In this document: positions 7,972-8,478 of the stretch, one piece after another
Layout: each line of letters opens with the position of its first letter
How positions within the stretch are numbered: position 1 is the first letter of the stretch
NCBI GenBank assembly: GCA_947464885.1
Contig: CANHYZ010000070.1
Span: 1-8,478 of the forward strand
From: Flavobacteriales bacterium
GTDB taxonomy: Bacteria; Bacteroidota; Bacteroidia; Flavobacteriales_D; Sanyastnellaceae
Direction of reading: 5' to 3'
DNA length: 8,478 nucleotides
Notes under the pieces: model-generated
The model's input: only the letters and a program-made list of their open reading frames with translations
The model's database searches: none
What the model was told of the DNA's origin: nothing
Made by a program: the position numbers and the translations under genes

Positions 7972-8020
7972 GGAGCTAAGATAGGGATGAAGGGCGAAGG
8001 ATTAGGGGTGAGGGGATGCT
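7972..8020. other. Leader region upstream of the regulator gene
   Basis: This 49-bp stretch lies between the regulator start codon and the first recognisable piece of the repeat array. On the minus strand it is C- and T-rich. A TATCTTAG next to the start codon resembles the Bacteroidota -7 element TAnnTTTG, but I see no matching upstream element and it would leave almost no leader. No promoter is called. The transcription start may lie inside the repeat array. Confidence 0.4.
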
Positions 8021-8051
8021 CATCACATTCCAACCTTAGCGTTTGCAGCTG
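8021..8051 (+). repeat. Diverged partial repeat unit (spacer tail)
   Basis: The 31 bp from CATCACATTCC to the base before GCCCCGGAGGGGC align, with scattered substitutions and one indel, to the last 32 bp of the constant spacer in the full units (for example 8381-8412, starting CATCATATGCG). It is a decayed end of an earlier unit, so the array reaches within about 50 bp of the regulator start codon. Confidence 0.6.
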
Positions 8052-8190
8052 GCCCCGGAGGGGCGGCATTGTTCAATGACAAATTATAAATGACTAATGA
8101 CAGATGACAAATGACAGATGACGGATGACGGATTCCCATGTGAAATGAGGGTTGTACTCTTCACATGCGAATCCTCGCGCCTGGCAGCTA
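8052..8190 (+). repeat. Composite tandem repeat unit 1 (139 bp, 8 heptamers)
   Basis: The unit has three parts. First is a 25-bp head (8052-8076) beginning with the palindromic GCCCCGGAGGGGC. Second are eight 7-bp steps (8077-8132): TGACAAA, TTATAAA, TGACTAA, TGACAGA, TGACAAA, TGACAGA and TGACGGA twice. Third is a 58-bp spacer (8133-8190). The spacer holds a 12-bp inverted repeat with one mismatch (8133-8144 and 8160-8171, 15-nt loop). Its spacer matches that of units 2 and 3 at 50 of 58 positions each. Confidence 0.9.
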
Positions 8191-8308
8191 GCAACGGAGG
8201 GGCGGCTTTGTTCAATGACTAATGACAAATGACAGATGACGGATGACGGATTCCAATGTGAAATGAGTGTTGGACACATCATATGCGAATCCTCGCGCCT
8301 TGCAACTA
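8191..8308 (+). repeat. Composite tandem repeat unit 2 (118 bp, 5 heptamers)
   Basis: It has the same head-heptamer-spacer order. The head (8191-8215) starts GCAACGGAGGGGC, so two changes break the palindrome found in the other copies. Five heptamers follow (8216-8250): TGACTAA, TGACAAA, TGACAGA, TGACGGA, TGACGGA. The 58-bp spacer (8251-8308) matches the unit 3 spacer at 52 of 58 positions. Confidence 0.9.
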
Positions 8309-8412
8309 GCCCCGGAGGGGCGGCATTGTTCAATGACTAATGACAGATGACGGATTCCCATACGAAATGAGGGTTGTACACATCATATGCGAATCCTCAC
8401 GCCTTGCAACTA
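8309..8412 (+). repeat. Composite tandem repeat unit 3 (104 bp, 3 heptamers)
   Basis: The head (8309-8333) is identical to that of unit 1. Only three heptamers follow (8334-8354): TGACTAA, TGACAGA, TGACGGA. The 58-bp spacer spans 8355-8412. The unit is 14 bp shorter than unit 2, exactly two heptamers. Confidence 0.9.
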
Positions 8413-8430
8413 GCCCCGGAGGGGCGGCAT
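8413..8430 (+). repeat. Truncated repeat head (copy 4)
   Basis: GCCCCGGAGGGGCGGCAT repeats the first 18 bp of the head. The sequence then diverges, with no TTGTTCAA and no heptamers. This marks the right boundary of the regular array. Confidence 0.85.
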
Positions 8431-8463
8431 ATCACTAGCGAGAAAAACGTCGTTCGTCAAGGA

Positions 8464-8478
8464 GCCCCAGAGGGGCGG
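8464..8478 (+). repeat. Isolated GC-rich palindrome, variant head (copy 5), cut by window end
   Basis: GCCCCAGAGGGGCGG matches the start of the head with one change in the 3-nt loop, which keeps the GCCCC/GGGGC stem. It lies 51 bp after copy 4 and continues past the window edge. The 33 bp between copies 4 and 5 (8431-8463) hold nothing I recognise. Confidence 0.7.

Noticed and set aside
7972..7982. TATCTTAG next to the regulator start as a Bacteroidota -7 promoter element
   Set aside because: It only approximates TAnnTTTG, has no -33 partner at the right distance, and would put transcription at or inside the start codon.
8094..8333. 79-residue minus-strand ORF across the repeat array
   Set aside because: It is the antisense reading of the TGA-type heptamers, which gives low-complexity HLSFVICH-like peptides. 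It follows repeat boundaries and has no domain or start signal.
8052..8430. CRISPR-like array
   Set aside because: The pieces between heads are not unique spacers. The 58-bp segments are 86-90% identical to each other and unit lengths vary by heptamers. No cas gene is visible.

Overview
The window looks like a piece of a Bacteroidota chromosome. The reasons are a secreted protein with a type IX secretion (T9SS) C-terminal sorting domain, a histidine kinase whose large Reg_prop/Y_Y_Y periplasmic sensor is typical of that phylum, and weak or absent Shine-Dalgarno sequences. Base composition looks intermediate, near half G+C by eye. I cannot place it below phylum.

Layout. (1) Positions 3-1970, plus strand: a glycoside hydrolase family 38 (alpha-mannosidase-like) gene. 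It runs off the left edge, and its 3' end merges into a run of 7-bp tandem repeats (1957-2019). (2) 2030-2060: a strong palindromic terminator shared by the two convergent genes. (3) 2089-4239, minus strand: a secreted protein with seven beta-propeller-type repeats, an Fn3-like stretch and a T9SS sorting domain. (4) 4240-4390: an intergenic region with a small hairpin and, just after the kinase stop codon, two near-identical direct repeats with a 21-bp period. (5) 4391-7240 and 7237-7971, minus strand: a two-component system with ATGA overlap. It consists of a LytS/YehU-type sensor kinase and a LytTR response regulator, with the regulator gene first. (6) 7972-8478: no gene. Most of it is a tandem array of a composite element, an 83-bp constant part plus a variable number of heptamers.

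How the genes may work together. The regulator and kinase form an operon. The kinase probably senses an external ligand through its periplasmic propeller and phosphorylates the regulator. The direct repeats at 4354-4389 have the 9-bp site, 12-bp gap, 9-bp site layout that LytTR domains bind. They lie about 120-150 bp upstream of the T9SS propeller gene, so the simplest model is that this system directly controls that surface or secreted protein. The convergent mannosidase gene appears to be separate.

The two most notable items are the candidate LytTR operator and the composite repeat array. In the array, unit lengths (139, 118 and 104 bp) differ by exact multiples of seven because only the heptamer count changes (8, 5, 3). 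The same heptamers occur at the far end of the window, at the 3' end of the mannosidase gene.
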